From: Thermoleophilaceae bacterium
GTDB taxonomy: Bacteria > Actinomycetota > Thermoleophilia > Solirubrobacterales > Thermoleophilaceae
Length of the DNA: 64,000 nt
Direction: 5' to 3'
Assembly (NCBI GenBank): GCA_040901445.1
Contig: JBBDYQ010000001.1
Location: 62,001 to 126,000 of the forward strand
Shown here: positions 32,825-41,732 of the stretch, piece by piece
How the letters are laid out: the number at the start of each line of letters is the position of its first letter
How positions within the stretch are numbered: position 1 is the stretch's first letter
The notes under the pieces: generated by a model
What the model saw: only the letters and a program-made list of their open reading frames with translations
Database searches by the model: none
What the model was told of the DNA's origin: nothing
Made by a program: the position numbers and the translations under genes

Positions 32825-33460
32825 CTAGACGGCCCGTCGCGTGGTGGAGAGCGCGGTCCCGACACCCAGCGCGACGAACACGCTGCCCGAGCCCCAGCGC
32901 TGCACGCGGCGGCGCACGCCGTCCCTCAGGCGGGGGCCGAGCGTGCCGGCGGCCAGGCCCCAGGCGGAGTCGCTCACGAACCCGATCGCGACGAACACCG
33001 CGCCGAGCACGAGGATCTGCGCGTGCACCGGCCCGGCCGCCGGATCCACGAACTGCGGCAGGAAGGCGAGGAAGAAGAGCGCAGTCTTGGGGTTGAGCGC
33101 GTTCACCAGCACGCCCTGCCAGAACACGCGGCGCAACGGCGCCGGCTCGGGCTTCTCGGGGGCCACGCGCGCGGCGCGGCCGCGCAGCTCCCGCAGGCCG
33201 AGCATGATCAGGTAGGCAGCGCCCGCGTACTTCAGGACGGTGAAGGCGGTGGCGGAGGACACGATCAGCGCGGACAGCCCGAGGGCCGCCGCGGCCACGT
33301 GCACGAGCCCGCCGGCCTCGATGCCCAGCGCGGAGACCAAGCCGGCGCGGCGCCCCTGGTCGATCCCGCGGGTGACGACGTAGATCACCGCCGGGCCCGG
33401 GACCACGATGAGCGCGAGCGCGGCGAGCGAGAAGACGGCGAGGGTGGTGGGCTCGGGCAC
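32825..33460 (-). CDS. LysE/RhtB family amino-acid exporter
   Basis: A 211-residue membrane protein with about six helices and the family signature VPGPAVIYVVTRGIDQGRRAGL near the N-terminus. LysE/RhtB proteins export amino acids such as lysine, homoserine or threonine. The start is GTG at 33460, 9 nt after TAGCAT, whose first three bases are the ftsH stop codon. Substrate specificity cannot be inferred. Confidence 0.85.
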   Translation of the reverse strand: MPEPTTLAVFSLAALALIVVPGPAVIYVVTRGIDQGRRAGLVSALGIEAGGLVHVAAAALGLSALIVSSATAFTVLKYAGAAYLIMLGLRELRGRAARVAPEKPEPAPLRRVFWQGVLVNALNPKTALFFLAFLPQFVDPAAGPVHAQILVLGAVFVAIGFVSDSAWGLAAGTLGPRLRDGVRRRVQRWGSGSVFVALGVGTALSTTRRAV

Positions 33461-33472
33461 GCCCGCCCGATG

Positions 33473-34972
33473 CTACCCCTCGCTGGCGGCGATCCGTGGG
33501 AGCGAGCGCTGCTTCTGGCCCACGATGCTCTCGATGTCCGCGCGGGAGAGGACCTCGTTGGTGAGCAGCGTCTCCGCCAGGCGGTCGAGCAGCGCCCGGT
33601 TCTCGGTGACGATGGCGACGGCGCGGCGGTAGGCGAGGTCGGTGATGTGCTGCTGCTCCTCGTCGATGAGGCGCCGGGTGGCATCGGACATCGAGAAGTC
33701 GTCTGCGGGCATCCGGCGGGACCCGATCCCGGTGCCCATCCCGTACTCGACCACCATCGAGCGGCTGATGTCGTGGATGCGCTTGAGGTCGTCGGAGGCG
33801 CCCGTGGTGATGGCCCCGAAGACGATCTGCTCGGCCACGCGGCCGCCCAGCAGCACGCAGAGGTAGTCCGACAGCTCCTCCTTGGTCTTGAGGTAGCGGT
33901 CCTCCTGCGGCAGGTTGAGCGTGTAGCCGAGGGCGCGGCCGCGGGGCACGATCGAGATCTTGTGGACCTTGTCCACGCTCGGCAGCAGCTCCGAGCAGAG
34001 GGCGTGCCCGGCCTCGTGGAAGGCCACCACGCGCTTCTCGTGGTCGGTCATCACGCGGCGCGACTGCATGCCCGCCACCACGCGCTCGAGCGCCGCCTCG
34101 AAGTCCTCCATCTCGATCACGCCGCGCTCGCGGCGGCCGGCGAAGATCGCCGCCTCGTTGCAGATGTTGGCGAGGTCGGCGCCCGTCAGGCCGCTGGTCT
34201 GGCGCGCCACCAGCTCGACGTCCACGCCGCGCAGCGGCTTGTTCCGGGAGTGCACGCGCAGGATCTCCTGGCGACCCTTGAGGTCGGGCGGGGAGACGAA
34301 GATCTGGCGGTCGAAGCGGCCGGGGCGCAGCAGCGCCGGGTCGAGCTTGTCGAGCAGGTTGGAGGCGCCGATCACCACGAGGTCGTCGCGCTCCTCGAAG
34401 CCGTCGAGCTCCACGAGCAGCTGGTTGAGCGTCTGGTCCTTCTCCCCCGAGAACTGGTTCCCGCGGGTGGCTCCGACGGCGTCGAGCTCGTCGATGAAGA
34501 CGATCGCCGGCGACTGCTTGCGCGCCTCCTTGAACAGCCGCCGGATGCGCGCGGCTCCCAGCCCGGCGAACATCTCCACGAACGACGACGCCGACTGGGC
34601 GAAGAACTTGGCGTTGGCCTCGTTGGCCACCGCCTTGGCCAGCAGCGTCTTGCCCGTGCCCGGGGGACCATGCAGCAGGATGCCCTTGGGCACGCGCGCG
34701 CCCAGCTTCTTGAAGCGCTTGGGGTCGCGGAAGAACTCCACCACCTCGCGCAGCTCCGCCTTGGCCTCGTCGGCGCCGGCCACGTCGTCCCAGCGCACCG
34801 AGCCCGAGGACTCCGGCTTGATCTCCTGCGGCTTGGTGCGCGGGACGCGCGCGAGCATGAACACGACCAGGATCACGATCGTGAACATGAAGATCACCGG
34901 CAGCCAGGTGAGGATCCAGGTCTCGATGCCCTGCCAGGAGAAGGCGAGGAGGGTCTCCATCCCTTCCTTCAT
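33473..34972 (-). CDS. ftsH: ATP-dependent zinc metalloprotease FtsH, short form
   Basis: A 499-residue AAA+ membrane protease. One membrane helix (about 19-41) is followed by the AAA domain: Walker A GPPGTGKT at 102-109, Walker B VFIDELDAV, and the second region of homology RPGRFDRQI. The zinc site is HEAGH at 319-323, with the third ligand region ASDDLKRI. Canonical FtsH has about 610-650 residues with two helices and a periplasmic domain of about 70 residues between them; here the first helix and the periplasmic part are absent, so adaptor or substrate recognition outside the membrane is probably lost. Likely a paralog of a full-length FtsH elsewhere. Confidence 0.9.
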   Translation of the reverse strand: MKEGMETLLAFSWQGIETWILTWLPVIFMFTIVILVVFMLARVPRTKPQEIKPESSGSVRWDDVAGADEAKAELREVVEFFRDPKRFKKLGARVPKGILLHGPPGTGKTLLAKAVANEANAKFFAQSASSFVEMFAGLGAARIRRLFKEARKQSPAIVFIDELDAVGATRGNQFSGEKDQTLNQLLVELDGFEERDDLVVIGASNLLDKLDPALLRPGRFDRQIFVSPPDLKGRQEILRVHSRNKPLRGVDVELVARQTSGLTGADLANICNEAAIFAGRRERGVIEMEDFEAALERVVAGMQSRRVMTDHEKRVVAFHEAGHALCSELLPSVDKVHKISIVPRGRALGYTLNLPQEDRYLKTKEELSDYLCVLLGGRVAEQIVFGAITTGASDDLKRIHDISRSMVVEYGMGTGIGSRRMPADDFSMSDATRRLIDEEQQHITDLAYRRAVAIVTENRALLDRLAETLLTNEVLSRADIESIVGQKQRSLPRIAASEG

Positions 34973-35014
34973 CGGCGGCCGGGGGCCGCGGGTTTAGCAG
35001 CGCGCCAGGTGAGA

Positions 35015-35806
35015 TCAGGTACTGCTGCCGGCGCCCTCGGCACGCAGGATCTCCGCGAGCGCGGCCTGGCCGACCTCGAGCTGCTCACCGGTGGGCTCAC
35101 GCGTGCCGAGCGCGCGCTGCAGCTCGTAGCCGGGGCGCCGCAGCGCCTTGGCCAGCGCGGTGCCGGCGTGGCGCTCCGACCAGGCGAACACCTCCACCGC
35201 CACGGCGACGCTGCCCAGCGCCACGGCGGCGTCGGCGGTGGGCCCGCGCAAACCCGCGCGGCGCATCGCCAGGTTGCCGGCCACGGTGGAGGCCATGAGC
35301 GGCGCCACCAGGTTCGAGCCGCAGCGGTCGTGCTCCTTGGCGGCGTCCACCGCCTCGCCGTCCTGCTCGTAGGCCGCGATTGCCTTGTGCTCCACCCCGT
35401 GGTAGGAGGCCAGGTCGCCGCCGCGCAGGGCCAGCAGGGCGGGCGCCAGCCCGAGCGCGGCCATGGCCACCTCGCGCCCGGCGCTCGCGGGGCCGGTGCG
35501 GCGCAGCGCATGCCCCGCCAGCGTGGCGCCCGCCATGGCACCGAGCGTGCGGCGGTCCTGCATGGGCAGGCGCGCCTCGGGCAGCGCCGCCTTCACCAGC
35601 GGGATGACGGCGAACGCCTCGGCCAGGCGCGCCACACCGCGCACGCCTGGGACGCGCCCGGCCAGCCCCACCGCGAAGCGCGGCTTGCGCCCGGAGGCCG
35701 TCTTCACCGAGCCGTCGGCCGCGCGCACCGCGGCCGCCCAGTGCGTGGGCCCGTGCACGAGCAGGCCGTTACGCAGGGCCATGCCGCCCAGCCGGAGCTT
35801 GCTCAT
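35015..35806 (-). CDS. DUF1385 family membrane protein
   Basis: A 263-residue protein with several hydrophobic segments and the DUF1385 hallmarks YHGVEHKAIAAYE and HDRCGSNL, which hold conserved His, Glu and Cys residues that could bind a metal. The N-terminal LRLGGMALRNGLLVHGPTHW is also typical. Function of the family is not established. The ATG overlaps the M20 peptidase stop as ATGA. The long open frame upstream of 35806 is a shadow of that peptidase. Confidence 0.8.
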   Translation of the reverse strand: MSKLRLGGMALRNGLLVHGPTHWAAAVRAADGSVKTASGRKPRFAVGLAGRVPGVRGVARLAEAFAVIPLVKAALPEARLPMQDRRTLGAMAGATLAGHALRRTGPASAGREVAMAALGLAPALLALRGGDLASYHGVEHKAIAAYEQDGEAVDAAKEHDRCGSNLVAPLMASTVAGNLAMRRAGLRGPTADAAVALGSVAVAVEVFAWSERHAGTALAKALRRPGYELQRALGTREPTGEQLEVGQAALAEILRAEGAGSST

Positions 35807-37113
35807 CCCAGCACCTTGGGCGGCAGCTCGGCGAAGAAGCGCGCGGCCATTCCGAGGTCCTCCACGGGCACGCGCTCGTCCGCCGCGTGCATGAGCGCGC
35901 TGGAGTCGCAGAGGTCCATGACGCGCTGGGCGAAGAACCCGTATGCCACGCAGTCGGGGAACGCCTCGCGGAACGCGCGCGAGTCGGTGAAGCCGGGCAG
36001 CACGGTGGGGGCCACCACCGCGCCCGGGTCCTCGCGCTCCACGAAGTCGCGGATGTGGTCCATGAGCGGCGTGTCGATGGGCGAGCGGCTGCCGGGCGTG
36101 CGCTCGTCGAAGCGCAGCACGTAGCCGTCCGTGCCGAGCACGGCCTGGACCCGCTCGCGGACCTCGTCCTCCCCCAGGCCGGGCGGGACCCGACAGTCCA
36201 CCTTTATCTCGGCGCGGCTGGGGATCACGTTGATCTTCTCCGACGCGCTGGTCATCGTCGGGGTGACGGTGACGCCCAGCGTCGGCTCCACCAGCACGGC
36301 CAGGCGCGGGTCGCGCGCCTCGATGGCGCCGAACGCGGCGTCCACGTCGCCGTCTTCCAGCACGCCGAGCGCGGTGAGGAAGGCCTCGGGCTCGGGCGTG
36401 AGCTCGAACGCCGGGCGGCGATCCGCCATCGCCTGGAGAAACGGGGCGAGCTTGGTGAGCGCGTTGTCGCCGATGCGCGGGAAGGAGGCGTGGCCCGCGC
36501 GCCCCTCGGTGGCGACCGTGAAGCGGAAGACCCCCTTCTCCGCCACCCCGACGCTGTACACGCGGCGCCCGTCGAAGTCGAGCGGCCCCCCGCCGCCCTC
36601 GTTCACCACCAGGTCCGCACGCACCTTGTCGGGGTGCTGCGCGCAGAGCCAGCTCGCGCCCTGGGAGCCGCCGGCCTCCTCGTCCACCGTGACGACCAGC
36701 ATCAGCTCCCCGGACGCGGGCCGCCAGCCCTCCTCCGCGAGCGCGCAGGCGGCCGACACCTCCGCGGCCACCTGGCCCTTCATGTCGAGCGCGCCGCGCC
36801 CCCACACGCAGCCGTCGCGCAGCTCGCCCGACCACGGGTCCACGGTCCACTCCTCCGGGTTGGCGAGCACGGTGTCGACGTGGCCGAGGTAGGCGAGGCG
36901 GGGGCCGTCGCTCGCGCCGCGCAGCCGGGCCACGAGATTGGGGCGCCCAGGCACCGCGGCGAGCAGCTCGCACTCGAAGCCGGCGGCGGTGAGGACGCCT
37001 GCGAGATGCTGCTGCGCGACCTGCTCGTCACCCGGCGGATTGACCGTGTTGAAGCGGATGAGCTGCTGCAGCAGCTCGGTGGTCCGGCGTTCGAGCAGCT
37101 CGGGCTCGGGCAT
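35803..37113 (-). CDS. M20/M25/M40 family metallopeptidase
   Basis: A 436-residue di-zinc hydrolase. Ligand motifs: LGHVDTV, GRGALDMKG and VDEEAGG with the catalytic Glu; the dimerisation domain follows (GRAGHASFPRIGDNA). Family members hydrolyse dipeptides, acyl-amino acids or succinyl-diaminopimelate. The frame is open to 37242, but the first 43 codons there read as a PIN-like toxin start; homology and a TATTCT hexamer 7 nt upstream both point to the ATG at 37113 (M-P-E-P-E-L-L-E-R-R). DUF1385 follows with ATGA overlap. Confidence 0.85.
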   Translation of the reverse strand: MPEPELLERRTTELLQQLIRFNTVNPPGDEQVAQQHLAGVLTAAGFECELLAAVPGRPNLVARLRGASDGPRLAYLGHVDTVLANPEEWTVDPWSGELRDGCVWGRGALDMKGQVAAEVSAACALAEEGWRPASGELMLVVTVDEEAGGSQGASWLCAQHPDKVRADLVVNEGGGGPLDFDGRRVYSVGVAEKGVFRFTVATEGRAGHASFPRIGDNALTKLAPFLQAMADRRPAFELTPEPEAFLTALGVLEDGDVDAAFGAIEARDPRLAVLVEPTLGVTVTPTMTSASEKINVIPSRAEIKVDCRVPPGLGEDEVRERVQAVLGTDGYVLRFDERTPGSRSPIDTPLMDHIRDFVEREDPGAVVAPTVLPGFTDSRAFREAFPDCVAYGFFAQRVMDLCDSSALMHAADERVPVEDLGMAARFFAELPPKVLG

Positions 37114-37306
37114 CGAGGCGAGAATAGCCTCCGGCGTCATTCCGGCGGCCAGAGCCGCTTCAGATGCCCCTCGTACAACATGCTTCCGCCCGAGGCTGCG
37201 GTCGATGAAGAACTCAGGCGGTGACTGCTCGCGGCGCGACACGGATCACGTCTTCGACCTGCTCTTCGGGTACGCCGAAGTCGTCACTCCCGCCGACGGC
37301 GCCCCC
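37114..37306 (-). pseudogene. Remnants of a PIN-like toxin/antitoxin pair
   Basis: The minus strand encodes from about 37242 GTG the stretch SPPEFFIDRSLGRKHVV, which resembles the N-terminus of VapC45/PIN_10-type toxins, but toxin similarity stops after about 30 residues and the frame runs on into the M20 peptidase. Immediately upstream and overlapping, another frame reads DDFGVPEEQVEDVIRVAPR before a stop, similar in style to an antitoxin C-terminus. Neither piece is a complete gene. Assignment is from motif memory only. Confidence 0.4.
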
Positions 37307-37720
37307 TCATCCGGGCGGAAGCACAGCCATCCAGCAGACCACGCCGAGATCGTCGATCCCGATCTTCTCGGGCAACGGCGGGGGCTCGACGGGCTGCAGC
37401 CCGAACTCGCCGACCACACTCACGATCTCGGCCGCTGCCTCGTCCGCGCTCAGGTCCCCCGCCAGCACACGCTCCTGGAAGCCGCCCAACGCCCGGCGAA
37501 CCGCCGAGCTGCGCTCGACCGACAGCCCTTCGTCGGCGAGGTCCGCGCCCGGCGGGAGCGCCACCGCGGGGTCGCGCAGGACATCGAGCGCCCAGCGCTG
37601 CTTCGGGCCGATCTGCTCCTGCGTCGCCCTGAGGTCGGCGCGCTCGTTGTGGGCCTCGACGATTCTCAGGCCCCCGCGGGCTTCGAGACCGCACCACTTC
37701 GTGGCGGATGCGGCAGCAGC
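37307..37720 (-). pseudogene. C-terminal gene fragment without a usable start codon
   Basis: One frame from the stop of the upstream gene (37721-37723) to the TGA at 37307 reads as convincing protein: …GLRIVEAHNERADLRATQEQ, IGPKQRWALDVLRDPAVAL, then SSAVRRALGGFQERVLAGDL and IDDLGVVCWMAVLPPG. There is no ATG, GTG or TTG in this frame before the GTG at 37564, which lies inside the homologous-looking sequence. A shortened product of 85 residues from 37564 is possible, but loss of the 5' part of a longer gene is more likely. Family not recognised. Confidence 0.45.
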
Positions 37721-38056
37721 TCAGGTGGCGCGGAGCGAATAGAGCGAGACGTGTGGGCGGCGTATGTCAAGCCGATCGAGCAGCGCCCGCAAATCCGCCT
37801 CGCACTCCGGATCGGGCATCAGGTCGAGCGGGCACAGCTCGCCGCCCTTCGGCATCCGCTCCCGCGAGAGGGCGGGGAGCCGCGCCTCCAGATCCCCGGA
37901 AGTCAGGTCCTCCGCTACGACGACCGCGCCGATCCACGTGACGCCGCCGGGGCCGGCGGCCCGCAGCGTTCCGTCCTCTGCCCGCTCGACCTCCCACCCG
38001 AAGCCGCGGTACTGGGACTCGAGCAGTTCGAGCAGGTCGGCACGTGTGTCGCTCAC
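37721..38056 (-). CDS. Protein of unknown function, 111 residues
   Basis: Starts at GTG 38056 (V-S-D-T-R-A-D-L-L-E) and ends at 37721. The sequence is soluble and acidic with alternating strands: GWEVERAEDGTLRAAGPGGV, then TWIGAVVVAEDLTSGDLEAR. The frame is open further upstream, but that part is proline/arginine-rich shadow of the divergent rarA region. It is the last intact gene before a strip of gene remnants and ends in the same frame as the fragment that follows. No domain recognised. Confidence 0.5.
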   Translation of the reverse strand: MSDTRADLLELLESQYRGFGWEVERAEDGTLRAAGPGGVTWIGAVVVAEDLTSGDLEARLPALSRERMPKGGELCPLDLMPDPECEADLRALLDRLDIRRPHVSLYSLRAT

Positions 38057-38124
38057 GGTGAGACAGGATGACCGAGGTGGCGGGCGAACCGGGGACGGCG
38101 TTCCGCCGCTGCCAGAATCAACCC

Positions 38125-39450
38125 GTGGAGCAGCTCTTCGACAGCGGCGACGACCCCCAGGGCCAGACGCGGGTGCCCGCCGGCGACCAGCCGCTGGCGG
38201 CACGGATGCGGCCGCGAACCCTCGAGGAGTTCGCCGGACAGGAGCACCTGCTCGCGCCCGGATCCGCGCTGCGCGCCGCGCTCGAGGAGGGACGGCCGCA
38301 CTCGATGGTCCTCTACGGACCGCCCGGCACGGGCAAGACCACGCTCGCCCGGCTGTTGGCCGTCACCGCGAGCGCCGCCTTCGAGGAGCTGTCGGCGGTC
38401 AACGCGGGCCGGGCCGAGGTGCGCGAGGTGATCGAGCGGGCCACGCATCGCCGGCAGACCAGCGGAACACCGACGATCCTGTTCCTCGACGAGATCCACC
38501 GCTTCAACAAGGCCCAGCAGGACACGCTGCTGCCGGCGGTGGAGGAGGGCCTCCTCACGCTCGTGGGCGCCACCACCGAGAACCCCTACTTCGAGGTCAT
38601 CTCGGCGCTGCTCTCGCGCACGCGCGTGTACGAGCTGCACGCGCTCGAGGACCCCCACGTGCTGGCGCTGCTGCGCCGCGCTCTCGGCGGCGAGCGCGGC
38701 ATCCCGGACCCGCCGCGGGTGGACGACGACGCGCTCGAGTTCCTGGCCGCGCGCGCCGGCGGCGACGCCCGCACGGCGCTCGCGGCGCTCGAGCTGGCCG
38801 CCGAGACCGCCGGCGAGGAGGGCGTGACGGTCGCCGTGGCCGAGGACGCGTTGCAGCGGCGAGCGGTGCTCTACGACAAGGGCGGCGACCGCCACTACGA
38901 CACGATCTCGGCCTGGATCAAGGCCACGCGGGGGTCGGACCCCGACGCGTCGCTGCTCTACCTGGCCGAGATGCTCGAGGGCGGCGAGGACGCGCGCTTC
39001 ATCGCCCGGCGGATGGTGATCCTGGCCAGCGAGGACGTGGGCAACGCCGACCCGCAGGCGCTGGTGGTGGCCATCGCCGCGGCACATGCCGTGGAGCACG
39101 TGGGCATGCCCGAATGCGCGCTCAACCTCGCCCAGGCCGCCGTCTACCTCTCGCTGGCGCCCAAGTCGAACGCGTCGACGAAGGCCATCGGCGCCGCGAC
39201 CCGCTGGGTGCGCGAGCACGGCGCGCCGGTGCCTCCGCCCCACCTCCAGGACGCCCACTACGGCGGCGCGAAGAAGCTCGGCCGCGGGGAGGGCTACGAC
39301 TACCCGCACGACCGCCCCGGGGGCGTCTCGCCGCAGGAGCTGATGCCGCCCGAGGCCCAGGGCGAGCGCTTCCTGGAGCTGTCCGAGCACGGCTTCGAGC
39401 GCGAGCTGCTGGAGCGCTTCGAGCGGATCCGGAAGGCGCGCGGGCGCTAG
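38125..39450 (+). CDS. rarA: Replication-associated recombination protein A (AAA+ ATPase)
   Basis: A 441-residue clamp-loader-like ATPase. Motifs: [15 protein letters not shown], Walker [14 protein letters not shown], Walker [17 protein letters not shown], sensor region [12 protein letters not shown] and arginine finger [11 protein letters not shown], then the C-terminal tetramerisation domain ([19 protein letters not shown]). RarA/MgsA acts at stalled replication forks. The GTG at 38125 is chosen because it starts at family homology, with CAGAAT 6 nt upstream; the frame is open to 38068. Confidence 0.95.
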   Translation: MEQLFDSGDDPQGQTRVPAGDQPLAARMRPRTLEEFAGQEHLLAPGSALRAALEEGRPHSMVLYGPPGTGKTTLARLLAVTASAAFEELSAVNAGRAEVREVIERATHRRQTSGTPTILFLDEIHRFNKAQQDTLLPAVEEGLLTLVGATTENPYFEVISALLSRTRVYELHALEDPHVLALLRRALGGERGIPDPPRVDDDALEFLAARAGGDARTALAALELAAETAGEEGVTVAVAEDALQRRAVLYDKGGDRHYDTISAWIKATRGSDPDASLLYLAEMLEGGEDARFIARRMVILASEDVGNADPQALVVAIAAAHAVEHVGMPECALNLAQAAVYLSLAPKSNASTKAIGAATRWVREHGAPVPPPHLQDAHYGGAKKLGRGEGYDYPHDRPGGVSPQELMPPEAQGERFLELSEHGFERELLERFERIRKARGR

Positions 39451-39510
39451 CCGGGCGGCTTTCACAGCACCTTTACGAGCCGTTCAAGGCGCTCGATACC
39501 CTGGGTTGCG

Positions 39511-40056
39511 GTGACTCGCGATCCCGGAATCCTGTTGGCTGCCACCCATGCGCTCCCCAGCGGGGAGCGGGTGCGGCTGCGCCTGACGCGTCCCAGCGAC
39601 TTGAGCCTGGTGGAGGGCTTCCTGGGCGGCCTCTCGCCCGCCACGCGGCACCTGCGCTTCTTCACCGCGGCCCCCGGCGTGCCCTCGCAGCTCGTGCGCC
39701 ACTTCACCTTCTACGACCCGCGCGAGCGCATCGTGATCGCCGCCACGCTGCTCGCGGACGGCTACCCGAGGATCGTGGGCCTCGGCGACGTCGCCGTGCT
39801 CGAGACGGGGCTCGCCGAGCTTGGCCTCGTGGTGGACGACGACCGCCAGGGCCAGGGCATCGGCTCGCTGGTCTGCGAGGCGCTGGCGTGGCTCGCCGCC
39901 CAGCGGGGGTCCACCCACGTGAAGGCGCAGATGCTCGAGCACAACGACGCCATGGCCCGGCTCATGGAGCGGCTGGGCACCACCGTGCGCACCGTGGAGG
40001 ATGGCCACCCGGTCGTCTACGCGCGGCTGGACGGGCTGCGGGCGCGCGCGGCGTAA
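39511..40056 (+). CDS. GNAT family N-acetyltransferase
   Basis: A 181-residue acetyltransferase with the acetyl-CoA motif A DDDRQGQGIGSLVCEAL preceded by the beta-4 strand GLAELGLVV, and the C-terminal HNDAMARLMERLG segment. The start is a GTG 8 nt after TACCCT (39497-39502). The fold resembles the GNAT module found next to CoA-ligase domains of protein lysine acetyltransferases, but the ligase is absent. Acceptor unknown. The TAA stop also forms the first bases of the TAAGCT before the next gene. Confidence 0.85.
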   Translation: MTRDPGILLAATHALPSGERVRLRLTRPSDLSLVEGFLGGLSPATRHLRFFTAAPGVPSQLVRHFTFYDPRERIVIAATLLADGYPRIVGLGDVAVLETGLAELGLVVDDDRQGQGIGSLVCEALAWLAAQRGSTHVKAQMLEHNDAMARLMERLGTTVRTVEDGHPVVYARLDGLRARAA

Positions 40057-40066
40057 GCTGCGCCAC

Positions 40067-41656
40067 ATGGCCACCGAGACGGCAGCCGGCCAACTCGAGT
40101 CCTTCAACCCCGCCACCGGCGAGCGCGTGGGGGCGGTCCCGACCATCTCCCCGGAGCAGGTGCAGGGCGTCGTGGACGACGTTGCCAGCGTGCAGCCGTT
40201 CTGGGCGCAGCTGCCGGTGGCCGAGCGCGGCCGCTACATGCGCCGGGCCGCGCAGGTGATCATCGACCAGCTCGACGACCTCGCCGAGCTGCTCACGCGC
40301 GAGCAGGGCAAGCCGCGCGCCGAGTCGTACGTGATGGAGCTGATCCCCACGATCGACTCGCTCCACTGGATCGCCGACAACGGGCCCGACATCATCGGCG
40401 ACGAGCGAATCCGCACGCCCCAGCTCTTCTTTCGCGGCAAGCGCTCGCTGTTCGCCTACGAGCCGCTCGGCGTCGTGGGCGTCATCTCACCGTGGAACTA
40501 CCCATGGTCGATCCCCTTCGGCGAGGTGGCCACCGCGCTCATGTGCGGCAACGGCGTGGTGCTCAAGCCCGCTTCGCTGACGCCGCTGCTCGGCGAGCGC
40601 ATCCAGGGAGTGTTCGAGCGCGCGGGAGTGCCCGAGGGGCTCGTGCGCACCGTGCACGGCGGCGGCGCCGTGGGCCAGGCGCTCGTGGAGTCCAGCGCGG
40701 CCAAGATCTTCTTCACGGGCTCCGTGGAGGTCGGGCGCGGCGTGGGCGTGTCCTGCGCGGAGCGGATGAAGGGGTCGGTGCTCGAGCTGGGCGGCAAGGA
40801 CCCCGCGCTGGTGCTGGCCGACGCCAACCTGCCCAACGCCATCTCGGGCTGCCTCTGGGGCGGCTTCGCCAACGCCGGCCAGACCTGCTCCGGGATCGAG
40901 CGCGTGTACGTGGCGCGCGAGGTGGCCGACCGTTTCGTCGAGGGAGTCGTGGCCGGCGCCCGAGCCCTGCGCGTGGGCGACCCGCGCTCGTGGGACACCG
41001 AGGTCGGGCCAATGGTCTCGCGCGAGCAGTTCGACGCGGTCCGCGAGCTCGTTGACGACGCGGTGGCGAGCGGCGCCACGCTGCACTGCGGCGGGCCGGT
41101 GGAGGCCGCCGGGCTGGACGGCGCCTTCTTCGCCCCCGCCGTGCTCACGAACGTCACCCACGAGATGCGGATCATGCGCGAGGAGATCTTCGGACCCGTC
41201 GTGCCGATCGTGACCGTCGAGTCCGAGGAGGAGGCCATCCGGCTGGCCAACGACTCCGAGTTCGGCCTGGGCGCGTCGGTGTGGACGATGGACCGCCACA
41301 AGGGCGACCGCGTGGCGCGGCGGCTGGAGTCGGGGATGGTGTGGCTGAACGACCACATGTACACCCACGGCGCCTGCCAGTGCTCGTGGGGAGGGGTCAA
41401 GAACTCCGGGCTCGGCCGCGTGCACTCCAAGTTCGGCTTCTACGGGTGCGTGAACATCAAGCTCATCGCGCGCGAGCCCTCGCGCACGCGCAACTTCTGG
41501 TGGCACCCCTACGGGGAGGCGCTGGGGCGCGCGCTGCAGTCGTCGGCCCCGCTGCTCTACGGGCGCGACGAGGACAAGCTCCGCGCACTGCGTCGCGGCG
41601 CGCTGCCGGCGGCCAAGGTGGGTCGCAAGGTGCTCCGCGACGCGCTCAGGCGATAG
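40067..41656 (+). CDS. Aldehyde dehydrogenase family protein
   Basis: A 529-residue ALDH. Catalytic Glu is in LELGGKDPA and catalytic Cys in GQTCSGIERVYV; the cofactor segment is VISPWNYPWSIPFGEVATAL. The C-terminal WGGVKNSGLGRVHSKFGFYG, followed by a basic tail of about 60 residues, resembles the ALDH subgroup with a membrane-proximal extension acting on long or aromatic aldehydes. Start ATG at 40067, 7 nt after TAAGCT. Physiological substrate is not indicated by neighbours. Confidence 0.85.
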   Translation: MATETAAGQLESFNPATGERVGAVPTISPEQVQGVVDDVASVQPFWAQLPVAERGRYMRRAAQVIIDQLDDLAELLTREQGKPRAESYVMELIPTIDSLHWIADNGPDIIGDERIRTPQLFFRGKRSLFAYEPLGVVGVISPWNYPWSIPFGEVATALMCGNGVVLKPASLTPLLGERIQGVFERAGVPEGLVRTVHGGGAVGQALVESSAAKIFFTGSVEVGRGVGVSCAERMKGSVLELGGKDPALVLADANLPNAISGCLWGGFANAGQTCSGIERVYVAREVADRFVEGVVAGARALRVGDPRSWDTEVGPMVSREQFDAVRELVDDAVASGATLHCGGPVEAAGLDGAFFAPAVLTNVTHEMRIMREEIFGPVVPIVTVESEEEAIRLANDSEFGLGASVWTMDRHKGDRVARRLESGMVWLNDHMYTHGACQCSWGGVKNSGLGRVHSKFGFYGCVNIKLIAREPSRTRNFWWHPYGEALGRALQSSAPLLYGRDEDKLRALRRGALPAAKVGRKVLRDALRR

Positions 41657-41675
41657 GCGCGGGACGGAGCACCGC

Positions 41676-41724
41676 GTGCTGTCCTGCTTTGGGCCGTGCG
41701 GGGCAACCCAGGGCAGGACGGCAC
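41676..41724. terminator. Stem-loop downstream of the aldehyde dehydrogenase gene
   Basis: GTGCTGTCCTGC (41676-41687) pairs with GCAGGACGGCAC (41713-41724) with one wobble, around a G-rich loop. It separates the dehydrogenase from the methyltransferase gene, whose start lies 9 bp after the stem. Confidence 0.65.
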
Positions 41725-41732
41725 ACAGGACG

